This document shows, piece by piece, positions 36,844 through 44,458 of a stretch of DNA of 51,834 nt. The first letter of the stretch is position 1, and each line of letters starts with the position of its first letter. Source of the DNA: an uncultured Bacilli bacterium (lineage in GTDB: Bacteria; Bacillota_I; Bacilli_A; RF39; UBA660); NCBI GenBank assembly GCA_944358325.1, contig CALVQV010000004.1, positions 1 through 51,834 of the forward strand. The letters are read 5' to 3'. The notes beneath the pieces are model-generated. The model saw nothing but the letters and a program-made list of their open reading frames with translations, did not search any database and had not been told where the DNA came from. The position numbers and the translations under genes were made by a program.

Positions 36844-37800
36844 ATGAAAAGAATGCGATTAAAGAAAAAAAAGAGATCATTTAAATTTTTTAAGATATTT
36901 ATTTTTATCTTAATTTTTAGTTTTGTCTGTAAATATATTGTTGATATTGTTACACATTACGAATTAGATATTTCTAACGAAGAATTTTTAAATATTATTT
37001 TAGATGATTCTAGTTATTTAGAAAAATATGAAAAAAACCAAAACAATTTATTTGATAAAACTTTAACATTTTTAACAAATTTAAATATACATGAACCAGT
37101 AAATATTTTAAAAACTTTTATGCATTATGATTATAGTGAAGAAGTATTTAATGAAGATCCTCCGATTAAAGAAGAATCTGAAGAAATAGTTGAACCTAAA
37201 GTATACATATATAATACACATCAACAAGAAAAATATAGTTTAGTGGGGTATGAAAATTATAATATAACACCAAATGTTATGATGGGGTCATATATTCTAC
37301 AAGATAAATTAAAAGCATATAATATTGAAGCTATGGTAGAAGATAGAAGTGTTAGTGATTTACTTAATATAAACGGGTGGAATTATGCATCTAGTTATAA
37401 AGCAACCCGTTATTTTCTTGAAGATGTTTTAAGTAAAAATAAATTTGATCTCATAATCGATTTACATCGTGATGCTTTAAGTAAAGATAAAAGTACAACT
37501 GAAATAAATGGCAAAAGTTATGCTAAAGTATTATTTGTAGTTGGTGTTGAACATGATAATTATGAGCCTAATTTAGAATTATCAAAAACTTTGAATACTT
37601 TAATTAATAGTAGTTATCCAACTTTATCTAGAGGAGTTATAACTAAAAGTGGTAGTGGAGTTAATGGAATTTATAATCAAGATTTAGCACCTAATATAAT
37701 TTTACTTGAAGTTGGTGGTCAAGATAATACAGTTAGTGAAGTTATGAATACTTTAGAAGCTGTTGCTGAAATTATAAATACTTATTTGGAGGATTCATGA
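36844..37800 (+). CDS. spoIIP: Stage II sporulation protein P
   Basis: SpoIIP is a membrane-anchored amidase/endopeptidase that, with SpoIID, thins septal peptidoglycan during engulfment. One N-terminal helix (about 16-33) precedes a linker and the catalytic domain with VYIYNTHQQEKY (metal His), IIDLHRDAL and LLEVGGQDNT (catalytic Glu). It has 318 residues. It follows gpr by 18 bases, with no strong ribosome site. Its stop overlaps the next start (ATGA). Confidence 0.95.
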   Translation: MKRMRLKKKKRSFKFFKIFIFILIFSFVCKYIVDIVTHYELDISNEEFLNIILDDSSYLEKYEKNQNNLFDKTLTFLTNLNIHEPVNILKTFMHYDYSEEVFNEDPPIKEESEEIVEPKVYIYNTHQQEKYSLVGYENYNITPNVMMGSYILQDKLKAYNIEAMVEDRSVSDLLNINGWNYASSYKATRYFLEDVLSKNKFDLIIDLHRDALSKDKSTTEINGKSYAKVLFVVGVEHDNYEPNLELSKTLNTLINSSYPTLSRGVITKSGSGVNGIYNQDLAPNIILLEVGGQDNTVSEVMNTLEAVAEIINTYLEDS

Positions 37801-38135
37801 AAAAGAAAAATGCTAAATTCATTAAATATTTAAATGGTGTAATTATGTTTTTATTTCTTATTTTTATAACGATATATATCTTTGAAAAAACAGGATATTA
37901 TGAATATGAATTACATAAACAGACAGTTTTAACTAATGAAGCAATAAAAAAATTTGAAGAAGACGTTAAAGCTGGTAAGAATGTTAAAGTAGAAGATTAT
38001 TTAGAAAATGAAAAAATTAATTATAATAATTCAATATCTAATATTGGATATAACTTATCAAATTATTTAGGAAATACAACAAGAAATATTATAAAAGGAA
38101 CTTTTGAAGTACTGGGCAACTGGATGGATGCCTAG
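37797..38135 (+). CDS. Small membrane protein linked to spoIIP (yqxA position)
   Basis: This 112-residue protein has one N-terminal membrane helix (about 11-29) and an outside helical part (about 35-112) ending GTFEVLGNWMDA. It overlaps spoIIP by four bases, so the two are translationally coupled. The position matches yqxA of Bacillus, but I see no clear sequence match to it. A role in sporulation is inferred from context only. Confidence 0.6.
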   Translation: MKKKNAKFIKYLNGVIMFLFLIFITIYIFEKTGYYEYELHKQTVLTNEAIKKFEEDVKAGKNVKVEDYLENEKINYNNSISNIGYNLSNYLGNTTRNIIKGTFEVLGNWMDA

Positions 38136-38142
38136 TTTTTTT
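38112..38142 (+). terminator. Terminator closing the gpr-spoIIP operon
   Basis: CTGGGCA (38112-38118) pairs with TGCCTAG (38129-38135), followed by seven Ts. The last gene's stop codon is in the stem. Confidence 0.88.
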
Positions 38143-38181
38143 ATTGTTAAATATTATTACACGTTATACAGATAAATATTG

Positions 38182-38237
38182 AAATGTCATAAAATGTCAT
38201 AAAATTTATTTATTTATTATTATTTGTATGTTATAAT
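38182..38237 (+). promoter_or_regulatory. DGR target promoter region with a direct repeat
   Basis: The extended -10 TGTTATAAT (TATAAT about 38232-38237) precedes the target gene by about 20 bases. Upstream, AATGTCATAA occurs twice in tandem (about 38182-38202), a possible operator. No good -35 is seen, which suggests an activator or a weak promoter. Confidence 0.5.
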
Positions 38238-38257
38238 TAAAAATAATAGGAGATGAA

Positions 38258-40300
38258 ATGATTATGAAAAAAACATCAAAAAATAAAGAAAAAAGTTTTA
38301 AATTGGCAACATTGGGATTCACATTAATAGAATTACTAGCAGTTATCGTTATATTAGCTGTAATAGCTTTAATCGCAACACCAATGATAATGGGAGTAAT
38401 AGACGGAGCAAGAAAAGGAGCATTAGAAAGAACATTTGATAATATCGAACATGCAGCTGAATTGTATTTTTATGATGAATATAATGGACATATGTCTGAA
38501 AATCCAATGATTATACCAATGCCAGAATTAAAATCAATGTTAAAAAATTATAATAGTGATATGGATAGTGAAAGTGTTGTAGTAGAAGAAAAAGGAGATA
38601 TATTAACATTTTATTATACAGGAAGAGATAATAATCCATATAAAACAATAGGTAAATTAAAAGACAAAATAGAAGAAGATACAAACCATATAAAAATGAA
38701 TGTCGTAGTAAATGGCAAAACAGTAAATAAAGTATATGGAACAAAGAGCGAAAAAGATAGTGTCATGAAAAACTATGTATGGTATAGTGGCAACTTATGG
38801 CAAGTATTAGAAACAAGTGATAATTATATTAAAATGGTATTAGCTCATTCAATAACATCAATACCATATGGTTCTACAAGCGATTGGAATACAAGTTGGG
38901 TAAGAAAATGGTTAAATGATACAGGAGACGCATATAGTGGTATTTTCTATAATGGTTTAGATAGACAAGATATTATTTTAGATGGTAATTTTTGTTTAGA
39001 TGAAGTAAATGTAACAACAGTATTAAAAACAAATAATAGTCATGTAGTAACCGTACCAACAAGTTCAACTAAGATAACAAGTTGTAATAACAAGGTAACT
39101 GATAAAGTAGGCTTATTAACATTTGAAGATTATGTTTATGCGAATACAGGTAATAGTGCAACATACACAGGTGGAAGTTTCTTAGATGAAGATGAACTAA
39201 TGTGGACAATGACTAAGTATACAAAAAATAGTACCTATCCAACAACATTAGTATGGACCCAATTTTATGATAATTTAGATAGTAAAAGCGGAAATTTAAT
39301 GGTAGATACAGGTGGAACAGTAAACAGTGTCACTAAAAGTTCAACGTTTAGAACAAATACCTATGGTTTAGGAGTAAGACCAGTAATATACATCAAGAGT
39401 GATGTAAATGTGCGAGATGGAAATGGAACAAAGAAAGATCCATTTATCCTAAGTGTAAATCAAGAATATACTAAAGACACAGCCTTAAATCAAGTAACAA
39501 TAGGGGAATATATTTACTTAGATGAGGGAAATGCACCAAGTGGAAATCATGCAAGTGCAATTGTTAATGGCTATGGAATAACTTATAATAAAAATAAAGT
39601 GCAATATAGAGTAATAGATATCTTAGAAGATGGAAGTATAAAGGTAGAGCGAGCAGATGTGTTAAGAGGATTAGATAGTAGTGTATCAATAAGAAGTAAT
39701 GTATACGTACCATTTTATTATAAATGGGATAATAGTAATACAGGTAATACGTGTGGATGTGAAAATGGAACGGGCGAAACATGTTATTGGGGTGGATGTA
39801 CAAACAATAATATATACAATCCAAGTGTAGGAAGTGGAAGCTATGCATATACTGAAGGTGAAAATCTAGGATATTATTTAAATAATGCAAGTAATAGTTA
39901 TTATAATTGGTTAAGTGATACAACAAAAAGTTATATTAAAGAATATAATTGGAATTTACCTGTAACCACCCATGGAAATGATTATAGTGATATGTATAGA
40001 TATACAACTGATGGAACATATCCAAGTAGGAAAAGTGATGGTGTAGTAACAGCTAAAATTGGATTACCAAGTTATGGTGAAAGATATAGTGGAAATGATT
40101 TAAATATAACATACTGGTATATCAATCGTTGGACCGGCTCTTCTTCCTTTGTGGGCCGTGTCAACAACGGCGGGAGTGCGAGCGGCGGCAGCGCTGGCAG
40201 CTTCTGGGATGGGGTCCGCCCAGTTATGATTCTTAACTCTAATATCGTTATAACATCAGGGGATGGGACTATGAGTAATCCATATAGTATAAAGGGATAA
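38258..40300 (+). CDS. DGR target: prepilin-like protein with two related C-terminal domains, the last carrying the variable repeat
   Basis: The leader ends at Gly20 before FTLIELLAVIVIL, a type IV prepilin signal with Glu at mature position 5. Two related domains follow (about 165-400 and 405-680), each of the DUF6273-like/C-type-lectin-like kind (YVWYSGNLWQVLE, then VRKWLND; IGEYIYLDE, then VQYRVIDI). Both end in GVRPV plus a DGNGT or SGDGT turn. Only the second contains the variable repeat (codons 626-656; Thr626, Phe631, Arg634, Gly638, Ser640, Ser642 and others replace template Asn codons). It is probably displayed on the surface as a diversifiable binding protein. GGAGA precedes the ATG. 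Confidence 0.93.
   Translation: MIMKKTSKNKEKSFKLATLGFTLIELLAVIVILAVIALIATPMIMGVIDGARKGALERTFDNIEHAAELYFYDEYNGHMSENPMIIPMPELKSMLKNYNSDMDSESVVVEEKGDILTFYYTGRDNNPYKTIGKLKDKIEEDTNHIKMNVVVNGKTVNKVYGTKSEKDSVMKNYVWYSGNLWQVLETSDNYIKMVLAHSITSIPYGSTSDWNTSWVRKWLNDTGDAYSGIFYNGLDRQDIILDGNFCLDEVNVTTVLKTNNSHVVTVPTSSTKITSCNNKVTDKVGLLTFEDYVYANTGNSATYTGGSFLDEDELMWTMTKYTKNSTYPTTLVWTQFYDNLDSKSGNLMVDTGGTVNSVTKSSTFRTNTYGLGVRPVIYIKSDVNVRDGNGTKKDPFILSVNQEYTKDTALNQVTIGEYIYLDEGNAPSGNHASAIVNGYGITYNKNKVQYRVIDILEDGSIKVERADVLRGLDSSVSIRSNVYVPFYYKWDNSNTGNTCGCENGTGETCYWGGCTNNNIYNPSVGSGSYAYTEGENLGYYLNNASNSYYNWLSDTTKSYIKEYNWNLPVTTHGNDYSDMYRYTTDGTYPSRKSDGVVTAKIGLPSYGERYSGNDLNITYWYINRWTGSSSFVGRVNNGGSASGGSAGSFWDGVRPVMILNSNIVITSGDGTMSNPYSIKG
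40133..40223 (+). repeat. DGR variable repeat (VR)
   Basis: This 91-nt stretch aligns without gaps to the template repeat at 42401-42491. Sixteen positions differ, all A in the template (10 A to G, 4 A to T, 2 A to C). All 64 non-A positions are identical. The invariant 3' end GGGGTCCGCCCAG can serve as the initiation-of-mutagenic-homing site. Outside the 91 nt the similarity stops abruptly. Confidence 0.97.
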
Positions 40301-40312
40301 AAAAAGTAGTAA

Positions 40313-40330
40313 ACGGGCCTTTTGGTCCGT
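40313..40330 (+). other. Hairpin downstream of VR
   Basis: ACGGGCC (40313-40319) pairs with GGTCCGT (40324-40330; one G-T pair) around TTTT. DGRs of the Bordetella phage type need a short GC hairpin or cruciform behind the VR for efficient homing. This one lies about 90 bases beyond the VR, further than in the phage, so the role is tentative. Confidence 0.55.
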
Positions 40331-40334
40331 ATGG

Positions 40335-40370
40335 AAAATGCAGTAATTAGTTTCTTTTACTGCATTTTTT
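40335..40370 (+). terminator. Terminator between target and DGR accessory genes
   Basis: AATGCAGTAA (40337-40346) pairs with TTACTGCATT (40357-40366), followed by Ts. It may separate target expression from the retroelement genes. Confidence 0.85.
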
Positions 40371-40388
40371 CGAAGGTTAGGAGGTACT

Positions 40389-40817
40389 ATGAAGTTAATT
40401 GATTGTTACAATTATTATAAAGATAAATATCCTAATTATATTGTCTTTATAAAAAGTGGCAATTTCTATGATGTTTTTGGTGAAGATACAAAGATTATTT
40501 CATATCTTTTGAATTATCGTATTAATGAGTTTAATGGTATTAAAAAATTAGGTTTTCCTGTAAATTCATTATTTAAGGTTACAAGAGTTATGGAGCAACA
40601 AAAAATAAATTATCTTCTTTTGGAAAAAGAGGATGAGGAATATGATGTAAGTACTAAAAAACGGTTTGTGAATGGTAATTATTTAAATTATGTTGAAAAA
40701 TTAGAACAGTTTAATGCTTATAGTATGAGAATTGAAAAAATATATAGAGAGTTAAAAAGTAGAATTTTAGATGAAAATTTTGAAAAATTAATCACTAAAA
40801 TTGAGAATATATTATGA
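40389..40817 (+). CDS. DGR accessory protein with MutS domain I-like fold
   Basis: The first 80 residues match the mismatch-binding N-terminal domain of MutS: YNYYKDKYPNYIVFIKSGNFYDVFGEDT resembles the MutS YxxxKxxYPDxLLFFRMGDFYExF pattern, and GFPVNSLFKVTRVMEQ continues it. No ATPase domain follows; the 142 residues end in a helical part. MutS-like (MSL) small proteins are described next to some DGR reverse transcriptases. A strong TAGGAGG precedes the ATG. It overlaps avd by four bases. Mismatch or cDNA-heteroduplex binding is inferred. Confidence 0.8.
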   Translation: MKLIDCYNYYKDKYPNYIVFIKSGNFYDVFGEDTKIISYLLNYRINEFNGIKKLGFPVNSLFKVTRVMEQQKINYLLLEKEDEEYDVSTKKRFVNGNYLNYVEKLEQFNAYSMRIEKIYRELKSRILDENFEKLITKIENIL

Positions 40818-41170
40818 ATGATAATTTATTAATTCTTACTAAGATAAAGAAAACAATTATTAGATTAGATAAGATTACTGAAAACTTTAGTCGTAATGAG
40901 ATAGCTCTTAGAGATAGTATAAAGAAGACAATGTATAGTTTACTTGAAGAATGTTATATGGCTAATATTAATAAGGCAGAAGAAAGATATTTTCATCAAA
41001 AGAATGTTTTAGTTAAAATTAAGATGTTAGATTTTTATATAAACGTGTCTTATGAAAAACAATTATTAAGCATTAAACAATTTGAATCTATTGGTAAGCA
41101 TTTATTAGAAACATTTGTTTTAACCCAGGCGTGGATAAAAAGTGGTATTAATAATGAAGAGAAAGAATGA
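40814..41170 (+). CDS. avd: DGR accessory protein Avd-like (four-helix bundle)
   Basis: This is an all-helical 118-residue basic protein of the Avd/four-helix-bundle type, with ENFSRNEIALRDSIKKTMYSLL matching the F-x-R-x-x-L helix pattern, cut here to NFSRNEIALRDSIKK. Avd pentamers bind the reverse transcriptase and template RNA in the Bordetella phage DGR. It overlaps the upstream gene by four bases and the reverse transcriptase gene by 17, as expected for a co-translated complex. Confidence 0.8.
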   Translation: MNDNLLILTKIKKTIIRLDKITENFSRNEIALRDSIKKTMYSLLEECYMANINKAEERYFHQKNVLVKIKMLDFYINVSYEKQLLSIKQFESIGKHLLETFVLTQAWIKSGINNEEKE

Positions 41171-42392
41171 TTTATATAAACAACTTTTAGATCTTAGAAA
41201 TATTATAAAAGTTTATAATAAACAAATCAAACTAAATACAAAAAACAAACATAAGATTGAAAAATATGAAAATTATTTACTTTTAAATTTTATTAATATT
41301 AAACAAAAATTAGAAAATAGAGATTTTAAGTTTGATAAATATTTTATTTTCTTAATAAAAGAGCCTAAGTATCGTATAATCATGAGTCAAACAATTAACG
41401 ATAAATTAGTTAATCATTTAGTAGCTAAATATATTTTGTTATCCGTTTTTGAACCAATTTTATTGGATTGTAATGTCGCTACTAGAAAAAATAAAGGTAC
41501 TTTGTATGGTGTTAATCTTGTAAAGCGTTATATTAATGAAATGAAGCATAAAAAAACCCCGATTTATTATTTAAAATGTGATATAAGTAAATATTTTTAT
41601 ACGATTGATCACTTTAAATTAATGAATATTTTAAGTTCAAAAATTAAAGATAAAGATGCGCTTTTTCTGTTAGAAAATATTTTAAAGACAACTAATTATG
41701 CCTATATATCTGAACGTATCAATTATTTAAAAGATTTAGAAAGAGAAAAAATAAAAAATTTAAATATATCTTCTAATAATAAAGAAATATTATTTAAACA
41801 AATTGATAAAGTTCCTTCTTTTAATTTAAAAAATAAGGGTATTCCTATTGGAAGTATGACCAGTCAAGCTTTTGCTATAATTTATTTAAATGATTTAGAT
41901 CATTATATAAAAGAACAATTACATATTAAGTACTATGTTAGATATATGGATGATTTTGTTTTGTTTCATCATGATAAGGAATATTTAAAATATTGCTATA
42001 AAGTGATCAAAGATAAGATTGAAAATGAATATTATTTACAATTAAATCCTAAATCATCAATTGGAATGATTAGTAAAAATAATGCTTTAAATTTTTTAGG
42101 GTATCGTTATTATTTAAGCAACACAAATAAATTATATATGAAAATACGCAATAATACCAAAAGAAGATTTAAGCGAAAAGTTAAAAAAATGTATCGATTA
42201 TGTCAAAATAACAAATTAGATTATTATAGTTTTAAACAAGTGCTAGCAAGCTATAAAGGGCATTTTAAATATGCTGATACTTATAATTTTCAAAGAAAAA
42301 TTTTTAGCAACCACAATTTTTTTGAAATTATAACATTAGGTTATTCTGTGAAAATCGATGAATACGGTGATGTAGTAAAATTAAAGGGATAA
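41154..42392 (+). CDS. DGR reverse transcriptase
   Basis: The RT palm has the first catalytic Asp in KCDISKYFYTID (Asp143), the DGR-type motif 4 IPIGSMTSQA (233-238, with SQ where group II intron RTs have SP) and YMDD (264-267). KYRIIMSQTINDKLVNHL and NFLGYRYY match motifs 1-2 and 6. The thumb is short and basic, to 412 residues, with no maturase or endonuclease domain. I chose the ATG at 41154; a GTG at 41142 adds four residues. The stop lies eight bases before the template repeat. Confidence 0.96.
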   Translation: MKRKNDLYKQLLDLRNIIKVYNKQIKLNTKNKHKIEKYENYLLLNFINIKQKLENRDFKFDKYFIFLIKEPKYRIIMSQTINDKLVNHLVAKYILLSVFEPILLDCNVATRKNKGTLYGVNLVKRYINEMKHKKTPIYYLKCDISKYFYTIDHFKLMNILSSKIKDKDALFLLENILKTTNYAYISERINYLKDLEREKIKNLNISSNNKEILFKQIDKVPSFNLKNKGIPIGSMTSQAFAIIYLNDLDHYIKEQLHIKYYVRYMDDFVLFHHDKEYLKYCYKVIKDKIENEYYLQLNPKSSIGMISKNNALNFLGYRYYLSNTNKLYMKIRNNTKRRFKRKVKKMYRLCQNNKLDYYSFKQVLASYKGHFKYADTYNFQRKIFSNHNFFEIITLGYSVKIDEYGDVVKLKG

Positions 42393-42400
42393 AACTATTA

Positions 42401-42491
42401 AACGGCTCTTCTTCCAATGTGGGCAATGTCAACAACAACGGGAATGCGAACGGCAACAACGCTGGCAACAACTGGAATGGGGTCCGCCCAG
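42401..42491 (+). repeat. DGR template repeat (TR)
   Basis: This 91-nt donor of the variable repeat has 27 A, 50 G or C and 14 T, so it is 55% GC in a very AT-rich genome. Read in the target frame it holds 13 Asn codons (AAC/AAT), the standard DGR device. Changing their A's reaches many amino acids but never a stop, because the third base is C or T. It follows the RT stop directly. Confidence 0.97.
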
Positions 42492-42650
42492 ATTTGATAA
42501 AAACTTATACATTGAGAATTTAACTCTTAATAGTTAAAAGCTTATCAAAACAAGTTTTATTCCTCTCTAGTAAGAGAAAAATAGAGTATGGATAGATGAA
42601 GCATTAGTATATATAGAAAGTGTGAATTCTTAGATACCATACGATTAGTG
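42492..42650 (+). ncRNA. Predicted template RNA spacer with nested stems
   Basis: Downstream of the TR, TTTGATAA (42493-42500) pairs with TTATCAAA (42542-42549), enclosing TTTAACT (42519-42525) paired with AGTTAAA (42532-42538). No ORF is seen. In the phage system the spacer after the TR is needed for Avd/RT binding and cDNA priming, so this structured stretch is the natural candidate. The rest (42550-42650) holds nothing I can name. Confidence 0.6.
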
Positions 42651-42685
42651 AAAATGATTAATAATTTTTTATTAATCATTTTTTA
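42651..42685 (+). terminator. Terminator of the DGR transcript
   Basis: A 14-bp stem pairs 42651-42664 with 42669-42682 around TTTT, followed by Ts. It probably ends the template RNA. Confidence 0.88.
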
Positions 42686-42699
42686 TTTACTTTTATATA

Positions 42700-42713
42700 T
42701 TACGTTTTTGTAA
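42700..42713 (+). promoter_or_regulatory. Possible response-regulator site upstream of the two-component genes
   Basis: TTACG-TTTT-TGTAA is one base from the TNACA-N4-TGTAA pattern known for Bce-type regulators. It lies about 20 bases before a TATAAT (about 42736-42741). Confidence 0.45.
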
Positions 42714-42758
42714 TGAAATTTTAATATATATTAGTGTATAATTAAAGTGGGTGATAGT

Positions 42759-43439
42759 ATGGCTAAAATATTATTAATAGAAGATGATGAAGCAATTAGT
42801 ATTGGTTTAGAGTATTATTTAAAGCAAGAAGGTTTTGATATGCTCACATCATCCAAAGGACTACCTAGTTTAGAAATGCTTGATGATGTAGCTTTGATTT
42901 TATTAGATGTTAATTTACCAGATATAAATGGTTTTGATTTGTTTAAAAAAATTAAAGAAATTAAAGATATACCAGTTATTTTTTTAACGGCTAATGATTT
43001 AGAAGTTAGTATTGTTATGGGACTTGATATGGGAGCAGATGATTATGTTACGAAACCATTTAAAGCTAAAGAATTAGTTAGTCGTATTAAAACAGTTTTA
43101 AGACGTTTTACAACTAAAGACAATCATAATTTAATTAAATTATTTGATTTAACAATTGATACTAATAGGATGCTCGTTTTAAAAAATAATAAAGATGTCA
43201 TGTTAACAGCTTTAGAATATAAAATATTTTTAATTTTTGTTTTAAATCCTAATGTTGTTTTTACAAGAGAAAAAATTTTAGCCGATGTTTGGGATGTTAA
43301 TGAAGAATATGTTAATGATAATGCTTTAACTGTTTACATTAAAAGAATTAGAGAAAAAATTGAAGATGATCCAACTAATCCTAAAATAATTGTTACAGTA
43401 AGAGGAATTGGTTATAAATTAGGTGATGAAAATGTTTAA
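42759..43439 (+). CDS. OmpR-family response regulator (Bce-like)
   Basis: A receiver domain (LLIEDDEA; phospho-Asp50 in LILLDVNLP; FLTAND; Lys in YVTKPF) is followed by a winged-helix output domain (LEYKIFLIFVLNPNVVFTREKIL, then ALTVYIKRIREKIEDDP). The ATG at 42759 follows GGGTGAT; a GTG 12 bases earlier overlaps that site. It overlaps the kinase gene by eight bases. Two possible binding sites lie before the transporter genes. Confidence 0.92.
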   Translation: MAKILLIEDDEAISIGLEYYLKQEGFDMLTSSKGLPSLEMLDDVALILLDVNLPDINGFDLFKKIKEIKDIPVIFLTANDLEVSIVMGLDMGADDYVTKPFKAKELVSRIKTVLRRFTTKDNHNLIKLFDLTIDTNRMLVLKNNKDVMLTALEYKIFLIFVLNPNVVFTREKILADVWDVNEEYVNDNALTVYIKRIREKIEDDPTNPKIIVTVRGIGYKLGDENV

Positions 43440-44388
43440 GAATAAAATATTTAATATATATCTTTTTTTTAGTTTATTAATTTTACTTAGTACTTTGTTT
43501 TTTAATAACATTATCTTAACTATTTATACTTTATTAATCTTTGTATTAGGCTTAGTCTCACTTATTATAATTTATACAAAAATTAAAAGGATTGATGATA
43601 ATATAACAAACATTTTAGAAGGTAATTATCAAATTAATATTAAAGAATATGATGAAGGAGATATAAGTAATTTAAGAAATAATATTTATCAAGTAACAGT
43701 TAAATTAAGAGAACAAAATGAATTGCTTATGAAAAATCAAAAATATATAGAGGAAGTATTAGAAGATATTTCTCATCAAATTAAAACGCCATTAACAAGT
43801 ATGTATACAATTAATGATATTGTGATGAATGAAAAAGATGAAAAGATTAGAAAAGAATTTTTAATTCAAAATCGCAGTCAGTTAGAAAGAATCGAATGGT
43901 TAGTTTCTAGTTTGCTTAAAATGTCAAGATTGGATAGTGGAACAGTAAAATTAAAATATGTAAAAGTTAAAACTAAAGAAATTATTAAAGAGGCATTAAA
44001 ACCTATTAATGTGTTAATTGAATTAAAAAATATTAATTTAGAATTAGATTTAGATGATAGTAATGTTTATGTTGATTATCACTGGACAAGTGAAGCTTTA
44101 TTAAATATTATTAAAAATGCTTGTGAACATACACATTCCAAAATTAAAATTAGTTGCAAGAAAAATCCTATTTATACAGAAATTAGAATTAGTGATGATG
44201 GGGATGGGATAAGTAAAAAAGATTTAAAATATATTTTTAAACGTTTTTATAAAGGTGAACACAATAAAGACAGTATTGGTATAGGGCTTAATATGGCTAA
44301 TAAAATTATTACATTAGAAGGTGGAGTTATTGAGTGTGTAGTTAAAGATGGAACAACATTTATAGTTAAACTATATCATCAAAAGTGA
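43432..44388 (+). CDS. Intramembrane-sensing histidine kinase (Bce-like)
   Basis: Two membrane helices (about 7-24 and 28-48) are joined by a loop of only a few residues, so there is no sensory domain. This is the mark of Bce-type kinases that sense flux through their ABC transporter. The H-box EDISHQIKTPLTSM, the N-box ALLNIIKNACEHT and the G-boxes DDGDGISKKD and GIGLNMANKII are intact. It has 318 residues from the ATG at 43432, chosen for spacing to AGGTG. Confidence 0.9.
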   Translation: MFKNKIFNIYLFFSLLILLSTLFFNNIILTIYTLLIFVLGLVSLIIIYTKIKRIDDNITNILEGNYQINIKEYDEGDISNLRNNIYQVTVKLREQNELLMKNQKYIEEVLEDISHQIKTPLTSMYTINDIVMNEKDEKIRKEFLIQNRSQLERIEWLVSSLLKMSRLDSGTVKLKYVKVKTKEIIKEALKPINVLIELKNINLELDLDDSNVYVDYHWTSEALLNIIKNACEHTHSKIKISCKKNPIYTEIRISDDGDGISKKDLKYIFKRFYKGEHNKDSIGIGLNMANKIITLEGGVIECVVKDGTTFIVKLYHQK

Positions 44389-44438
44389 CAAAATTGTTAT
44401 TTATTTGTCACATGTTTGTAAGATTAAAAAGATATAAT
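44386..44438 (+). promoter_or_regulatory. Transporter promoter with two tandem regulator sites
   Basis: TGACA-AAAT-TGTTA (44386-44399) and TCACA-TGTT-TGTAA (44408-44421) lie 22 bp apart, two helical turns. The second fits TNACA-N4-TGTAA exactly. A -10 TATAAT (44433-44438) has no good -35 at 17 bp. An activator-dependent promoter controlled by the upstream response regulator is the likely reading. Confidence 0.7.
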
Positions 44439-44458
44439 GTTTTTAAAGGAGAGATAAA

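Noticed and set aside
39564-39926. Tyr/His/Leu-rich minus-strand ORFs inside the DGR target gene (also 38511-38744).
   Set aside because: The composition is that of an antisense shadow of an Asn/Tyr-rich gene. There is no ribosome site.
41154-42392. Group II intron or retron reverse transcriptase.
   Set aside because: There is no maturase or endonuclease domain and no intron or msr/msd structure was seen. The SQ motif, Avd-like partner and adjacent TR/VR pair fit a DGR.
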